Source of the DNA: Typhlomys cinereus
Taxonomy: Eukaryota > Chordata > Mammalia > Rodentia > Platacanthomyidae
NCBI GenBank assembly: GCA_023101885.1
Contig: JALPQD010000413.1
Coordinates: forward strand, 89,444-153,443
Direction of reading: 5' to 3'
DNA length: 64,000 nt
Shown here: positions 11,675 to 23,844 of the stretch, piece by piece
Layout of the letters: the number at the start of each line of letters is the position of its first letter
Numbering within the stretch: position 1 is the first letter of the stretch
The notes under the pieces: generated by a model
The model's database searches: none
What the model saw: the letters and a program-made list of their open reading frames with translations, nothing else
Told to the model about the DNA's origin: nothing
Translations under genes and position numbers: made by a program

Positions 11675-12400
11675 TGGCTACCAAAATAGTGGACTCTGAG
11701 AAATTGGAAATTCCATGGGACTCTCACTCTGGGAACTGAGCAGACTTCACAGAATACTGAAATTTTGCAAGATCTGGTGCCAGCTAAAGAAGGAACTGTC
11801 TCCTCCAAGAGAGATTTTCACACAGCTCTGACAACCTGTCAGACTGCTTTGCAGGAGACTTGGAGGCAATCATGAGAGATACTGGGTGGAACTACATCTT
11901 GACCAGAACTACCTTAAACCCAACTTAAACCCAAATCCTTCATGAAAACTTTCGAGACGGGCTGGACAGATGGTTTAGAGGTTAAAGTTTTTGCCTCGAA
12001 AGTAAAAGGACCTGAGGTCAGGTCTGCAGATACCATGTAAAAATGATGGACTAAAATGGCAGTGGACTGCCATTCCAGCCTGGAAGGTAGAGCCTGGGAA
12101 ATCTCAGAGTAAAACCATGAGGTAGAGTAATCCAGGTTGGACTTCATAGACATGCACACTTACGTGCCCTCTTGTGTACTCTCTCTGTTTCTGTCTCTCT
12201 GTCTTTGTCTCTGTCTCTGTCTCTCTCTTTCTTCAGAGATAAACCTGGACATTGACTATCCTTTTTCCCCCAATGCGGTCATGTTGAATAAATGTCCCTT
12301 TTCTGCTTTCGTTGTTGTTTTACTGTTAAATTGGCTATTTATTGACTTACTAAAGACAGGAGTTCAAATTGAGGCACAGATCTAGGTCCAGTAACAGGAG
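11675..12400 (+). mobile_element. LTR-like dispersed repeat (copy 1 of 3), split by a SINE
   Basis: The blocks TGGACTCTGAGAAATTG, ACTTCACAGAATACTG, AGAGAGATTTTCACACAGC, CTGACAACCTGTCAGACTGC and AATAAATGTCCCTTTTCTGC recur in the same order at 38440-38890, and the 3' block recurs again at 39.44-39.84 kb. The terminal AATAAA followed by a CT-rich stretch suggests an LTR. A SINE at 11959-12232 interrupts it. The family is not certain. Confidence 0.5.
11959..12232 (+). mobile_element. tRNA-derived SINE, (CA)n-tailed family, inside LTR-like repeat
   Basis: The head GCTGGACAGATGGTTTAGAG and the body AGCCTGGGAAATCTCAGAGT, AATCCAGGTTGGACTTC match the family. The tail is a CT-rich microsatellite (12178-12232) instead of CA. 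Confidence 0.8.
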
Positions 12401-14118
12401 GCTGACTCCTTTCCTGCAGGGAAACCATCTATCACAGCAGGATTCGTATAACTTTTCAAGGGCAGCATCATGTTAAAAATGACTGCACCAGTAATTATGA
12501 GAAGTCTCAATGAAACAGCACTTAGATTTACATGACTCTCAGAGGGAGAAGTATCTCTAATTATGAGAAGGAACTACAAAATCTTACTTAAGGTAAAGCC
12601 TATTTAAAGAGCCGAGTGCCTGAGTTAGCGTGGAAGGATCAGAAATCTGCCTTTGTGCTTTGATGTTGTCCATGTACCTCAAATAAAAGATCTATGGAAG
12701 ATCTAAAACAAGTCCCAGTGTAATTAGCTAGCTAGAGAAAACTGGGAGTGAAAAATCAAACCAAAACCAGAAGAACGTGGCTGTAATCTAAGAGATAGAT
12801 GCTGAAATCCAAGACTTCAAGGACTAAATGATGAAGCTCAAGCTCACACAAAAGAACAGAAAGGTAAACTGCAGTACCAGGAAGGATGAGAGACTTTAGA
12901 GAAACTGAGCAATGGGAACTAGAAAATGAAGTTTTAAGTTAGAGAGAACAGGTAGTCAGGACAGATACATAAACGTGGGCCAAGAAATGTGCCACTGTTG
13001 TAAAAACGTGTTGAATAGGAAAAACTATCATATGCACATTTCAAGAAAACTTTTATGAAACAAAGCAAAATGTGGACTTATAGGCTGAAAGTACACATGG
13101 TGTTAAGATCTTTCACATTAAGGTTAGTAGACTTGATGCTTGAAAGTTACTGTTGAAATTTCAAGAGAAAAAGATTGTCATGACTAGACAAGATGGGGTG
13201 GGTTATGTTGCAGTAACAAATATTCCCCAACAAAATTAAACCTTTGTTACTCACATTATTTCTGGTATGGGTAAGCTACAGGAAGCTCTGTCCACTGAGC
13301 TAGTCTAGGCTGATGGAGCAGCTACCATATGTAATTTGTAATCACTGCAACGAAGGGAAAGAGAGTCTGAGAGAAATTCACTTTCACACTTAAAAGCTTT
13401 ATTCTGGAAGTAATACGTGTAAGTTTGGATCGTGTTGTCCTAATCCTGTATCCCTATTACAAATGCCTCATGGGATCTGTCTCTCTGGAATACTCAAGAA
13501 TAGAATATGTGCAGTGGACTTGCATATCATAAGATTGTCTGCAAAAGAGATACTCAAACTAGTAAGCAAGGTTAACAATCTTACATGTGAGGAAAGCTGG
13601 AAAATTACTAAAGTTTTAAATATTATTAATGATTATATAGACCTAAAAATATGAGAAAGCATTAGGAGAACTTTAAAATTTTTCTCATGTACACATTCAG
13701 TTCCAAGAAAAGAATGCCATGCCCCAGGGTGAAACCTTTTGGTTGGATAAAGAATTTCTACACAAGTTCCTTATGAATTTGATACTTGGAAGAGGTAAAC
13801 GTGTAGAATGGGTTTCAAGATGCTGTTTGAGATGTGGGAAACTGGGCAAGTATTGCTTCCTAGTGAAAAGACACTAGATGCTGAAAACTCACAACTCATG
13901 TTTGAATCTACTATACAGTTGAGATCATAGGACAGTCAACCCACTCAATTTCTGAAAAAAAGATGGATCCTCCAGGGAGAGATACGAGAATTTGCCTTGG
14001 GCAAGTCAGACACCAGCTCTAATGGGGAAAGTGGACAAGACTGCAGAGGTAATGTCACTGAGAGATGGAAGCAGTAAGGATGAATCAAGCAGAAATGCCA
14101 GCAAGAAAAAAAAAATCA
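12401..14118. other. No recognised feature
   Basis: A long AT-rich stretch with no ORF above about 65 codons and no repeat that I can name with confidence. A weak resemblance to an old DNA-transposon remnant near 13200-13330 could not be supported. Confidence 0.4.
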
Positions 14119-14240
14119 CCAGCCACGCATGGTGACTCACACTTGTAATCCCAACGCTGGAGAGGCTGATGCAGAAAGAATATAAGAGCTCAGGATAAGC
14201 CTAGGCTACATAAGGAGACCATACCCCAAAAACAAAATAA
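14119..14240 (+). repeat. B1 SINE
   Basis: The order CATGGTGACTCACACTTGTA, ATCCCAACGCTGGAGAGGCT, CTAGGCTACATAAGGAGACC then an A-rich end is the B1 (7SL-derived) consensus order. Confidence 0.85.
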
Positions 14241-14692
14241 GACACAAAAATGAAAAAATACCTTTAATGGTTAGAGTCACTAGTTAACATAGCCAAGGAA
14301 ATGTGACCTTGCAGGAAATCAGAGATACTGCAAGTTTGGCTCACAGCTAGAAATCAATCAGTATTACTTATTGTGCTAGCAGATTACAGAAGATAATGAC
14401 CTAAGAAGATATAAAGAGATACATAATATCCACAGACAGAAATATAATAATATAATAGATATTAACATAACAGACAATGTAACATCCATTTAAAGAAACA
14501 TTCTTGGTGAAATAGGAATAGGAGTATATTTCATGGTCTATTGATAGGAATCTATGAACAGTTTAGCTATAAAGTCAGGAATAGGGCAGAACATGTGTTC
14601 TCAACACCTCTATTTAGCAGTGTCCTAGAGGGTTGAATTAGTACAATAAAACAAGAGAAAAGAAATGAGTCATCCAGAGTGGAGCATGTGAT

Positions 14693-15560
14693 GAATAATT
14701 TTAGGTATCAACTTGACAAGATGAAAGAGTATCTAGAGAACTGGTAAAGCAGTATTTTTAGGTGTATCTGTGAAGGGGATTGGCACATGAATTCACAGGC
14801 CAAGTAGAAAGATTGACCCTATAGGTGGGGAGGCACCATCCAATCAGATGGTAGAACAAAAAACAGAATAGAGGTAAATTCTTCTCTTCCCCTCCTGGGG
14901 TGTCAGAACCTCAAGGATTCTAGACTGACTCACTCCAGCGGCTGTCCAGGTTCATTGATCTCCAACCTTTGACATAGAGTTATGCTATCCACTTCCTTGG
15001 TTGTGAAGTGTTTTTGTTTTTGTTTTTTGTTAACTGAAGTGCACAATTTATCTATATTTTCTTGATTTCTACTTAATATCTAATTTTCCCCATTTTTTTC
15101 TGCATTTACAAACATATTGAATATTCATCCCAGCCTCCCTCCCTCTCCCCTCTTTCCCATCGCCTCCCTTCTCTTCATCATTCCCCCCACTCCCTTCTAC
15201 CCTTCTACCTGTATGGTTCTACGGACCCCAGGGTTCACTCTGGCTTGTCCACTCTGTGGTATATCAAGTTACCTCTCTTTAGGCCACCCCATTGATATGT
15301 GTATTCTTTTTTATTTGACTCAAGATCTGCTTGTTGGAACACCCTTTAAAAGGGGGGGATAGATCAATAGGGAAGACAGCCAATAAACCTATAGGTAGGA
15401 AGACAGTACGTCAAACTGCTCTGTAGGTGGTTGGGAAGTTTTTGACCTTGAACAGGATTTCACCCCCCAGTGTTCCAGGGCCTCCAGCTTGCAGACAGTA
15501 TTGTGAGATTTCTTAGCCTTTATATTCAACGGAGCCAACTAAGTCCCCTGTCCAACATCT
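14693..15560 (+). mobile_element. LTR remnant interrupted by an old L1 piece
   Basis: The 5' part (14693-15002) starts TGTGATGAATAATTTTAGG then ATCAACTTGACAAG. The matching 3' part (about 15470-15560) has CCTCCAGCTTGCAGACAGTA then TTGTGAGATTTC. The middle (about 15003-15465) is pyrimidine-rich sequence resembling a minus-strand L1 3' UTR. The layout suggests one LTR split by a later insertion. The boundaries are approximate. Confidence 0.5.
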
Positions 15561-15669
15561 ACAGCTACCAATGCCCAGTATGTCTGTCTGTCTGCAACAC
15601 TCTAGCGAGCACAGAACAGAAGCTGGATAATGACCTCTGCATATCACAAGACTGCAAACAAGAGAACTA

Positions 15670-16080
15670 ACTAGAGCTAATAAGTGAGTTTAATAAGATC
15701 ACAGGATACAAGATCAGCAACAAACATTAAATTTTGATATTTCATGAATAAATAAGATATTATTACAAAGCACCAAAACTTACACCAATAAACAGAAAAT
15801 AAGTATGGGTGTTTCAAAATATTCCAGGATCTCTGTAGAGAAAATTATACATCAATGGAAACAAACACTGCTGAAATCAAAGGAGGCCTAAATAAACACC
15901 TTTGAACACTTGCATGGATCTCATGCAATCTTATTCAGAACCACAGCAGGATTTCTATAGTAACTGACAAACTTATTCTAAAATTTCAGTGGATATGCTA
16001 AGGAACTAGGATAGCTGAAACTATTTTTGAAAATGACATAGCCGAGCAGGAGGCAGCAATAAATCATAAACTTATGGTCA
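15670..16080 (+). mobile_element. Old L1 ORF2 fragment
   Basis: The stretch reads like a degraded L1 reverse-transcriptase region: GAGCTAATAAGTGAGTTTAA, CAGGATACAAGATCAGC, then TTCTAAAATTTCAGTGGATA about 300 bp later. There is no open frame left. Confidence 0.55.
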
Positions 16081-16089
16081 CGTCTAAGA

Positions 16090-16685
16090 GTTCCTGGTCT
16101 CATTGATCTCAGACAACAGTCAGTCCTCCACCCCCAGTGCTCCCTGGCTGGGCCTCGGCAATGGGGCAGGGAAGGGTGTCCCTTCTCCTAGTTCCCAAAT
16201 CACTACTACTTCTAGGCCACTGACTTCTCATCTCAATCATTAGTCCTGTCCCCTTTTGAACCTCATACCATTGGCTCTGACAGCCTCTGCTTCTAGATAG
16301 TATCTTTAAACAAGTTTAACAATTAGATCAGATTAGTATTTCTTTTGCTTTCTACTTTTACCAGTATGCTGGGCAATCTGCATGTCACCTGGAGGAGACA
16401 TGCTTCAAATACAAAAATATGTTGACTAGCTTCAAGTAGTCAACCAGACTGGCCAACCTTGACGTGAATTTCCTCATCTCAGTATTCATTACTTAACTGC
16501 ATCCAGCTGCACTAGATGAAAGTCTTTCCTTATCAAGGTAACTGAAGAGTAAAAAGGGTGAAACTGAAAGGTGTCCAGATCACCCCAGGTCTGAGTTTGC
16601 ACTTTAGAGAATGCAAAATGTTTCCAAAACTATTCCTACCTCTCAATTCATAATTCCTCAGAGCCTGAGTTCGATGGAATAAAAA
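16090..16685. other. No recognised feature
   Basis: Unique-looking sequence with no ORF or repeat assignment. Confidence 0.4.
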
Positions 16686-16689
16686 TACT

Positions 16690-17053
16690 GGATTGTGTCA
16701 ATTGTTATCTTAGGCAATCTAGAATCACCTTGGAAAAGGGCTTTGGAGATGTCGGTGAAAGATTATCCTGATTAATTGAAAAGGGAAAACCCACCTTAAT
16801 TGTGGGTGAGCCATTCGCCCAAGCAGGAGCAGGGGACTCTGGACTGTATTTTAAAAAGGCTGAGCAGCGACAAGCATGTGTGTGCTAAGTCGCTGCTCTC
16901 TGCTCTTGCCTGGGGACACAATGTGACCAGATTATTGTGACTTCCCTGCCATGATGGAATGGGACCTGAAGTTGTGAGCTACATAAATCCTTTTTCCATT
17001 AAGTTCTTTTGTCAGGGTATTTTATCATAGCCATAGGAAAGGAAACTTAAACA
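16690..17053 (+). mobile_element. ORR1/MT-like solitary LTR
   Basis: The order ATCTAGAATCACCTTGGAA, CCACCTTAATTGTGGGTGAG, CTGCCATGATGGAATGGGAC, TTTGTCAGGGTATTTTATCA and terminal GGAAACTTAAACA is that of rodent ORR1-type LTRs. No internal sequence is present. Confidence 0.7.
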
Positions 17054-17689
17054 AGAATCAAGGAGAAATCCTAGACTTTGGGGAGACAGGTCAAATACCC
17101 CATAACCGATTAGTCAGGATAAGAGAATGGTTTGAACAAGTGTTTATCAGGTCCATTTGTTAAATGCTTCATCTATGGGTTTTGGAAGTAGAACTGAGAA
17201 GGTCCTTAGGTCACTGGATATATACTCTTCAGGGGGTGTAAGACCCTCATCTCTTCTGCTCTCTCACTCATGATGAGATGAGTGGTTTTTCCCCACGTTT
17301 CCAACATGTTGTGCTGACTTATGACAGTCAGGGGACACTGGATTACAGAGCCAAAGTTCCAAAACTACAAGCCAGAAATAGCTCTTTTCTCTTCCAAGAA
17401 TTTGATTGATTTTTCAGTAGTATCTGAAAGTTGATGAACACATACAAGTTATCTCTGGGGTCTTATGAATCCTTGGGGGCTGTTCAGCTTCTACAGGAAG
17501 TAGGTAGATACTCTTATCACTGTTAATTTGTCTATGACCTTACTGGGTTCTTCAAAACCCAGTGGGGGAAACACACCTGGATGAAAGAAGTAACTTAAGA
17601 GGTATCAGAACAAGATCTCAGAGTAAGAAATGTCTGGCCATACTCTGTCCCAGAATGCTCTAAAAGACCTCGGGCGCTGCCCCTGTGTA

Positions 17690-18087
17690 GGCCTGTGCCA
17701 GTTAGACACACTGTCACAGGAACAATGGAGTGATGAACCTTTGGGCAACACCTATGAAGAAATTAGCACTCAAGGTAAGTCCTGAGCAAACCTGTGAGAG
17801 ATCATCTAATTGATGTGGGAAGACCCAGCCCACAGTGGCTGAGACAATTCCTTGGGCAGCTGGACAAAATGGAGAGAGTCCGTTTGGCATACAGACATCC
17901 TGGTAAGCAAGGTTTGTCTTTCTCTCAGCTCTTCCTGGGTTTATGGTGTGGCCAGTTCGCCCAGCTCCAAATATTGGTATGAACACTTGCCATGCCGATG
18001 AGTCAAGAACCATAAGCAAAAATAAAGCCCCTTGTTCTAAATTGTTTGATCATGTTTTCATATCAGCAACGAGGAGAAACTGAAACA
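17690..18087 (+). mobile_element. ORR1-like solitary LTR
   Basis: TGATGTGGGAAGACCCAGCC, AATAAAGCCCCTTGTTCTAA, and an end reading ATATCAGCAACGAGGAGAAA then CTGAAACA follow the ORR1 layout. Diverged; the start is approximate. Confidence 0.6.
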
Positions 18088-18496
18088 AGGTCCCGGAATT
18101 TAGGAAGGTAAGGACTGGGGCCATATATAATGTGGGGCAATAAGAGATGGCTGGCACAGGACAAGTCTTTCAGAGCTCCATCCTCACTGGATCTGTCACT
18201 GGTGGACGACAGGGTCTGGGAACATGAACCACTCCTTCATGTAGGACAGAAAGCTGGGCCAGTCCTGCCTCATGGATTAGAGGTGTCCTCTATACCTCCT
18301 GCTTGTTTGCCACTACTGACACTCACAGAGACTAAACACAGGAGCAATACAATGGTCACACTTTCCTCTTTCTCTCTGGGTCAGAGGTGGTTGTCTTTGG
18401 AGCCTTTATACCCTGCTCCTGACCATAGACCAGAGCTTCCCACACACTGGAAACAGTCTATCACCAATCAAGAACTCCTTTTAAAAGTCTTTTTTG

Positions 18497-18782
18497 AACA
18501 TGCATGTGCGTGCGTGTGTGTGCGTGTGTGTGCGCGTGTGTGTGTTTCTATATGTGTATGTTTGTGTGTATCGGAGGGCACTGTGTGTGCCTATGAAGGC
18601 CCAAGAGTGATTTTGGAAATCACTCTGGGTTATGGTACCTCCTCTTTGCTTTGATGTGGAGTTACTTTGGCTCAGGCCACTGCCATTTCTGCCTGTAATT
18701 TTTATGTGAGATTGGGGACTGAACTCAGGACATTTTGCTTATGAGGCAGAAGCTCAATCCCTTAGCCATTTTTACAGCTCCC
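18497..18782 (-). mobile_element. tRNA-derived SINE, (CA)n-tailed family
   Basis: On the minus strand it reads a tRNA-like head at the 18782 end, then the body (complement of GCACTGTGTGTGCC then TGAAGGCCCAAGAGTGA) and a (GT)n/(GC)-rich tail at 18497-18570. Confidence 0.8.
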
Positions 18783-18789
18783 AAGGCCT

Positions 18790-19500
18790 CTTTTGACCTT
18801 GCCACAGTTTTTCAAAAAGTTCCAGCCAGTTCCATTCAGGGAGAAAAGAAAAGAACTGGCTGGATTGTCCAAATGTAGTTTAAATAGCCAGTTTTAGTTT
18901 TCAGGGAAAAAATAACATTCGTAGGAAGACAAACCGGGGGGGGGGGGCGCCAATAACAACATCTAGATGCTTTCATTAAAAAAATTCAAACTATATCTCC
19001 CCAAGAGACTATTCAAGGCTAATACCAGACAGGAGAAGAGAATATTCTTTACTTGATTTACACACTGATAAGTCATCCATGTACTAGGTACATGCCAGTG
19101 GAGACATGCTAGATGAAATCCAGTGTGTCACATATGTAAAAAGATTTGAAAGTAGAAGGAAGACTGGCTGGAAAAGAGAAAGTACGTAGAGAGACAGGAA
19201 GGGGTGGTAAGATTGGATAGTAGGGGGAAAACACATTTTTTGTTTTCAAAGAATAAGACTAAATAAACAAAAGATCAAACGTTTTTCATGAGAATAGAAT
19301 GCAATGGGAGACTGCAAAGATTTCTTTTTTCAAGCATCTTTTAAGTATCTGACCTCTGACGACATCAGAGAAATGAGAACAGCCACAGAACACAGTATGT
19401 GCTCATTGCAAAGAGCTCCCACGGCCCTTCACATCCTGCTTTGCATGTGTCAAGGCAGGAAAATGAAAGGGTGAAAATGGACAGGGAGCTCCAAAGGAAA
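18790..19500. other. No recognised feature; G10 run at about 18938-18947
   Basis: No repeat or coding identity. It precedes the candidate exon below on the plus-strand map, so in the exon's orientation it would be intron downstream. Confidence 0.4.
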
Positions 19501-19585
19501 ATCTATAACTCTTTAAAGTGTTCTCGGAAAGACAGTCCCTCTGGCATTGTGCTACCTGGATGAATCATGAGCTGAAAGGAATCTA

Positions 19586-19759
<174 letters not shown>

Positions 19760-19970
19760 CTAAACAGAGGAACACAGACAGACCTCAGTGTTAGCAATGA
19801 TCTCAACATGTCTCTCCATTGCCCTCTGAGGGGTACATATGAGTCATGTGAGGTGGACACATGGAGATGAGTCAGTCTGAAAAAAATCTCATCAGGGTCA
19901 AGATAATTTACACTGACCAAGATCATAAATAACCACCAATAATTGATTTCAAATTTATTTTTTAAAAGCA

Positions 19971-20155
19971 ATAATTAGGGAGAGCCCCGTGGGGAAAAAG
20001 ACTTACCATGCAAGTCTGTTGACCTGAGTTTAAGCTCCAGAGCCCACAGAAAGGTGGATGGAGGGATTGGACTCCAAATGACTCCAAGACATGTGCATGC
20101 ATACACATGCTGTATACATATGTACGCAATAATAATAAATAAATTTAGAAGCAAT
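19971..20155 (+). repeat. tRNA-derived SINE, B2/B4-like
   Basis: AATTAGGGAGAGCCCCGTGG, a B-box-like GACCTGAGTTTAAGCTCC, then ATGTGCATGCATACACATG and a terminal AATAATAATAAATAAATT give a tRNA SINE layout. Confidence 0.6.
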
Positions 20156-20169
20156 GATTTAAAAAACAT

Positions 20170-20540
20170 AGGGCTGCAAAGAAGTTTCAGCGGATAAAGC
20201 GTTGACTGCACAAGCATGGGGACCTGAGCTTGAACCCCCCCCAAACCATGTAAAGTTGGCAGACAATTTGTGTCTGATTCCAACACTCCTCTGTCAAGAT
20301 AGAAGAGAGAGACAGAGGAATCCCCAGAAGCTCATGAGAGCTAATCCAGCATATGCCAGCAGTGAACAAGATACTGTTCAAACAAAACTGAATGTGAGGG
20401 CCAATACCTGAAACTGTTCTCTGATCCTCACATATATGCAAATGTGTATGTGTGTATGAGCATGTGTATAAGTTGTAAGTGCGTGCACACATGCGCATAC
20501 ACACCGCACGCACACGCGCGCGCACACACACACATACGTA
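20170..20540 (+). repeat. tRNA-derived SINE, second B2-like copy with alternating purine/pyrimidine tail
   Basis: The head GGGCTGCAAAGAAGTTTCAG and GGGACCTGAGCTTGAACCC match the tRNA-like head of the preceding element. The tail (20440-20535) alternates TG, GC and CA with a CGCGCG core near 20517-20522. Confidence 0.65.
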
Positions 20541-22235
20541 ATTGAAAAGAAAGGTACCTTTGAAGAAATCTCTAAGTTCCAGGAAATTTCAGTTTAATTG
20601 TAAGAGAGAAATGCAACCTGAAACTCACTTGAGGTTTCTCTCCATGCAGATGTGCTTTCTTAGCTTGCACCTCGAGAGTCTTTCTACTCTTCTTCACTTG
20701 AACTTACACACACACCGATACCCTGTATCATACCTGAGGCCCAGTCCAACTCTCTGTCCCCCTCTTCCCTCAACGCTCATTCTGCTATAGCTCTTTCCTA
20801 TCATTACAATATGTGCATCATGCACAATATGTGCAGTGCTGAGAAACTGGACTTGTTCAGTAAGCACCGAATAAATAAAAAGAGCTCAGATTAAAAACCA
20901 TGAAGGGAAAGATACATTCCACGTGTTTAAAAAAAGTTGTAAAATAGAATATGAGATCCTTAACAACAGATAAAAGAAGAGATTTGCCAGTGTCTCAAAA
21001 GAAAGGGGACTTCAAAAAAATTAAAAACCTGATTGGAAAAGTACTAAGAAGAAAAACATTCATTTAAATCTATAGGATTTAATTCTGAGAAGCGTATACA
21101 TGAAACAAGTTATTTCCTTTAGACTAGAAGGTATCCTACTTTCCAGTAAGTCATGATGAATGTTTGATATCAGGCAACTCAAAGTGCCCTTTTTTCAGAC
21201 AAATATTGACCAGTTGTAAGAGTAACAAGTGATTCTTCATGGCATGGAGTACCGTGAAGGATGATGTTCACAAACCTCCATGCATCAGCCCACCTACCCT
21301 CCTGGACATAGGGCAACATTGTATCTTCAGAGCCAAGAAATGTGGAAGGATTTATTTAAAGCCTGTTTTCCCCACAAGACAAACTCATGTAGGTGAGGCT
21401 TGTATCTACCATGTTTGAGAAGAAGTTTCTAGATTTCCATTTTTATTTAGCATCTACCTAAGCAATGCCCAGGGAAACAATGCCTACAAATGAGTCTTTT
21501 TACAGTGTCCCTGCGAGTCCTTATGAGACTTGCAATCATTTATTTGGCCTGCTTTTTCCTTTTAGCTTTCTCTCTCTCCTAGACTGCTGTCTCCACCCCA
21601 GGCTTCCTCTTGATTGCATCTGTCCACGGGAACAGCTGAAGGGTCGGCCTCCAGTGTGCAGCTCATGCAGGCGGGCTTCGAGAATGCTTTTCTTGAGCAG
21701 AAGCGTCAACTTGGGAGTGATGACTCTCCCCCTTCATAGGCTTTGTGCATCTTCTCCTTTCTCCCAGGACTAATGACCTTAAGAAGACTAGGCTCCAGAG
21801 AGCAGAAGGTCCTGGGCCTTGGCAGGAGATTCACACAACACAGCTGCATATCTGGTTTCTATGATGTTGCATAATGCCATATGCATACATGATGCTATAT
21901 GTACACATGACGCTGCTAGAAAAGGTCGAAGTACTTCTGAATACACAAAGAAATGAAATTCTTACCAGTAAGGCATAAACATTCAAGTTCGCCCACATCC
22001 TCGTGGATGCTTAGATGACTTACACCTTGCTGTCTGTGGGGTAATGAAATAGTGTCACATTTTAGAAATGGGGCTATTGCAATTTTGGCACACTTTCTTC
22101 ATCATTCATATGATGAAGTAACACAGACACTCATGTGACCACAGCCAACCTGTCCTCCATTGTCTCTGAAGATCATCCCTTCTCTCACTGTTTCAGTAAT
22201 CACTTGTATACTTGCATCTGTGCACTTTTTTTCTG
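20541..22235. other. No recognised feature
   Basis: A long stretch without an identifiable repeat or an exon with paired splice sites. A 102-codon open frame (21465-21773) has no convincing coding composition. Confidence 0.4.
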
Positions 22236-22239
22236 TCTT

Positions 22240-22325
22240 TTTCTTTTTTACGGAGGGTAGAATTGGGAATTGAACCTTGGACCACAGGCACACAAAGCAA
22301 GTGCTTTACTGCTACACTGTTGGCC
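22240..22325 (-). repeat. ID/tRNA-type SINE fragment
   Basis: Minus-strand read of a tRNA-Ala-like head: AATTGGGAATTGAACCTTGG, GCAAGTGCTTTACTGCTACA then CTGTTGGCC on the plus strand. It corresponds to an ID element or a shared tRNA head. Confidence 0.6.
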
Positions 22326-22430
22326 TTCTATCATTGACAACTGAATTCAGTTTCACTTGTTTTGCTGACTCAACATAAATATAATCCTGATAATCAAAAT
22401 TGTGAAATTTCATCAGAGCTACTGCATATA

Positions 22431-22612
22431 GACTGATACAGCGAATCACACTGCATGACATGACACACTGCCAGTGGACTGATACAGTGGCATCACACTG
22501 CATGGCATGGGCATATTGCATGCAGATCGTTACAGTGCACTGCACAGCATGGATGCACTGCACACAGACTGAAACAGTGCACGACACTGCCTGGTGTGGG
22601 CACACTGCCACC
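22431..22612. repeat. Degenerate minisatellite, about 4 units of about 45 bp
   Basis: Four successive blocks start with GACTGATACAG, GACTGATACAG, GATCGTTACAG and GACTGAAACAG, each followed by a CACTGCA(T/C)-rich stretch and a GGCATGGGCA-like element. Unit lengths are 42-48 bp. Confidence 0.8.
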
Positions 22613-22791
22613 TTTACACTGAATCTCCTGTTGATGGACTTTTCTATTCTTGTCAGCTTTAGTATTTAGCAATAATAATGTTTCTGTGATACTCTGAAAT
22701 TGTGTCTTGGAACATTTGTGTGGCATTTCTTTTGATCATAAAGTACATATCAAGTCAAACTTCCAAGTCCCCAAGGATTTTCAATTTTAGC

Positions 22792-22818
22792 AAAAAAAAA
22801 AAAAAAAAAAAAAAAAAA
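22792..22818. repeat. A27 homopolymer
   Basis: 27 consecutive A residues. No polyadenylation signal lies just upstream, and no SINE body could be assigned to it. Confidence 0.95.
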
Positions 22819-23397
22819 GCACTGTATGTGCATGGTAATTCCATGACCTCAGGCATCTGCCTAAGTAACCAGAATCTGTTAGACAACTAATGCATGTCTG
22901 TGTCACAGATGGCGCTGCCTGGACCTACTTGCTGTTGCCAGGGAGTCTTGGGAGAAGCTTGATTGGGAAACATAAAAACCACATAATGTTAGCATTGCCC
23001 TGGGTGAATATATATTCTGTCCAAGTTAATAGAGAATAGATGGACACATTGTTTAGGAGCATTCTCTAGTTACACAGACCCCCTCCCTGGGAAAATTAAC
23101 TTGAAATTCCTCTTTCTTGCATGCCTGCTCTTTGTATTTTTAAGACAATAAATACTGCCCACAAGTCTCAAGTGGGGGAGGGTCACAGTATTCCCCAAAC
23201 TGTACCCCATGGGAACATTCTTTGAGTCCCTCAGGCTAACTGAAGTTACTCTTTCTCTCACGTCTGGGAGATGAAATACGAATATCGAGATAGAGGTAAT
23301 GCATCAGCACTTTTCAGTGTGATTTTATCTACTCACACCCCAGCAGCACTGAATCAGGGTCCTTATGTTCCATAGCTTGGCTTGTACTTGGAAATTA

Positions 23398-23697
23398 CAG
23401 TCTTTAATTTTGTATTTTTTTGCCCGTGTTTTATGTGTGTGTGCACACACACACACACATTGGATGGCACTGTGTGTCCCTGTGGAGGACCGAAAGTGAC
23501 TTTGGGAATCATCCTGAATTACTTCTACCTCCTTTTTGCTTTGCTCTGGGATTTCCCAAGGGTCAGAGAAGTGCAGGCCGCTGCTGTTTCTGTCTGATGT
23601 TTTCATGTGGGACCTAGGATCTGAACGCAGATTCTTCTGTTTGCAAGGCAGAATCTTAACCTCTGAGTCATCTCTCTAGCCCCAGTCTTTCATTTTG
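23398..23697 (-). mobile_element. tRNA-derived SINE with near-perfect target-site duplication
   Basis: The SINE (23413-23682, minus) has a (GT)(CA)n tail near 23435 and its tRNA-like head at 23682. It is flanked by CAGTCTTTAATTTTG (23398-23412) and CAGTCTTTCATTTTG (23683-23697), a 15-bp duplication with one mismatch. Confidence 0.88.
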
Positions 23698-23844
23698 ACC
23701 AAAAAAGTACTGGTGTGGATAGTTCAAATATGGGACTAAGTCAAGAAAAAGAAGAGAGAGGTAACAGAAAGGTGACAATAGGGATTCTAAGACAGTAAGA
23801 AAGTGATTTCCCTGCAGATAAATATAAGACTGCTTCTGTGACTG

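Noticed and set aside
13200..13340. Old DNA-transposon remnant
   Set aside because: Only a vague resemblance; no terminal inverted repeats and no flanking duplication could be seen.
18130..18654. 174-codon ORF
   Set aside because: It runs from unassigned DNA into the TG-rich tail of a minus-strand SINE; the C-terminus is a microsatellite artefact and no domain is visible.
22792..22818. Poly-A tail of a processed pseudogene
   Set aside because: No polyadenylation signal or coding-like sequence lies upstream, and no target-site duplication could be found.
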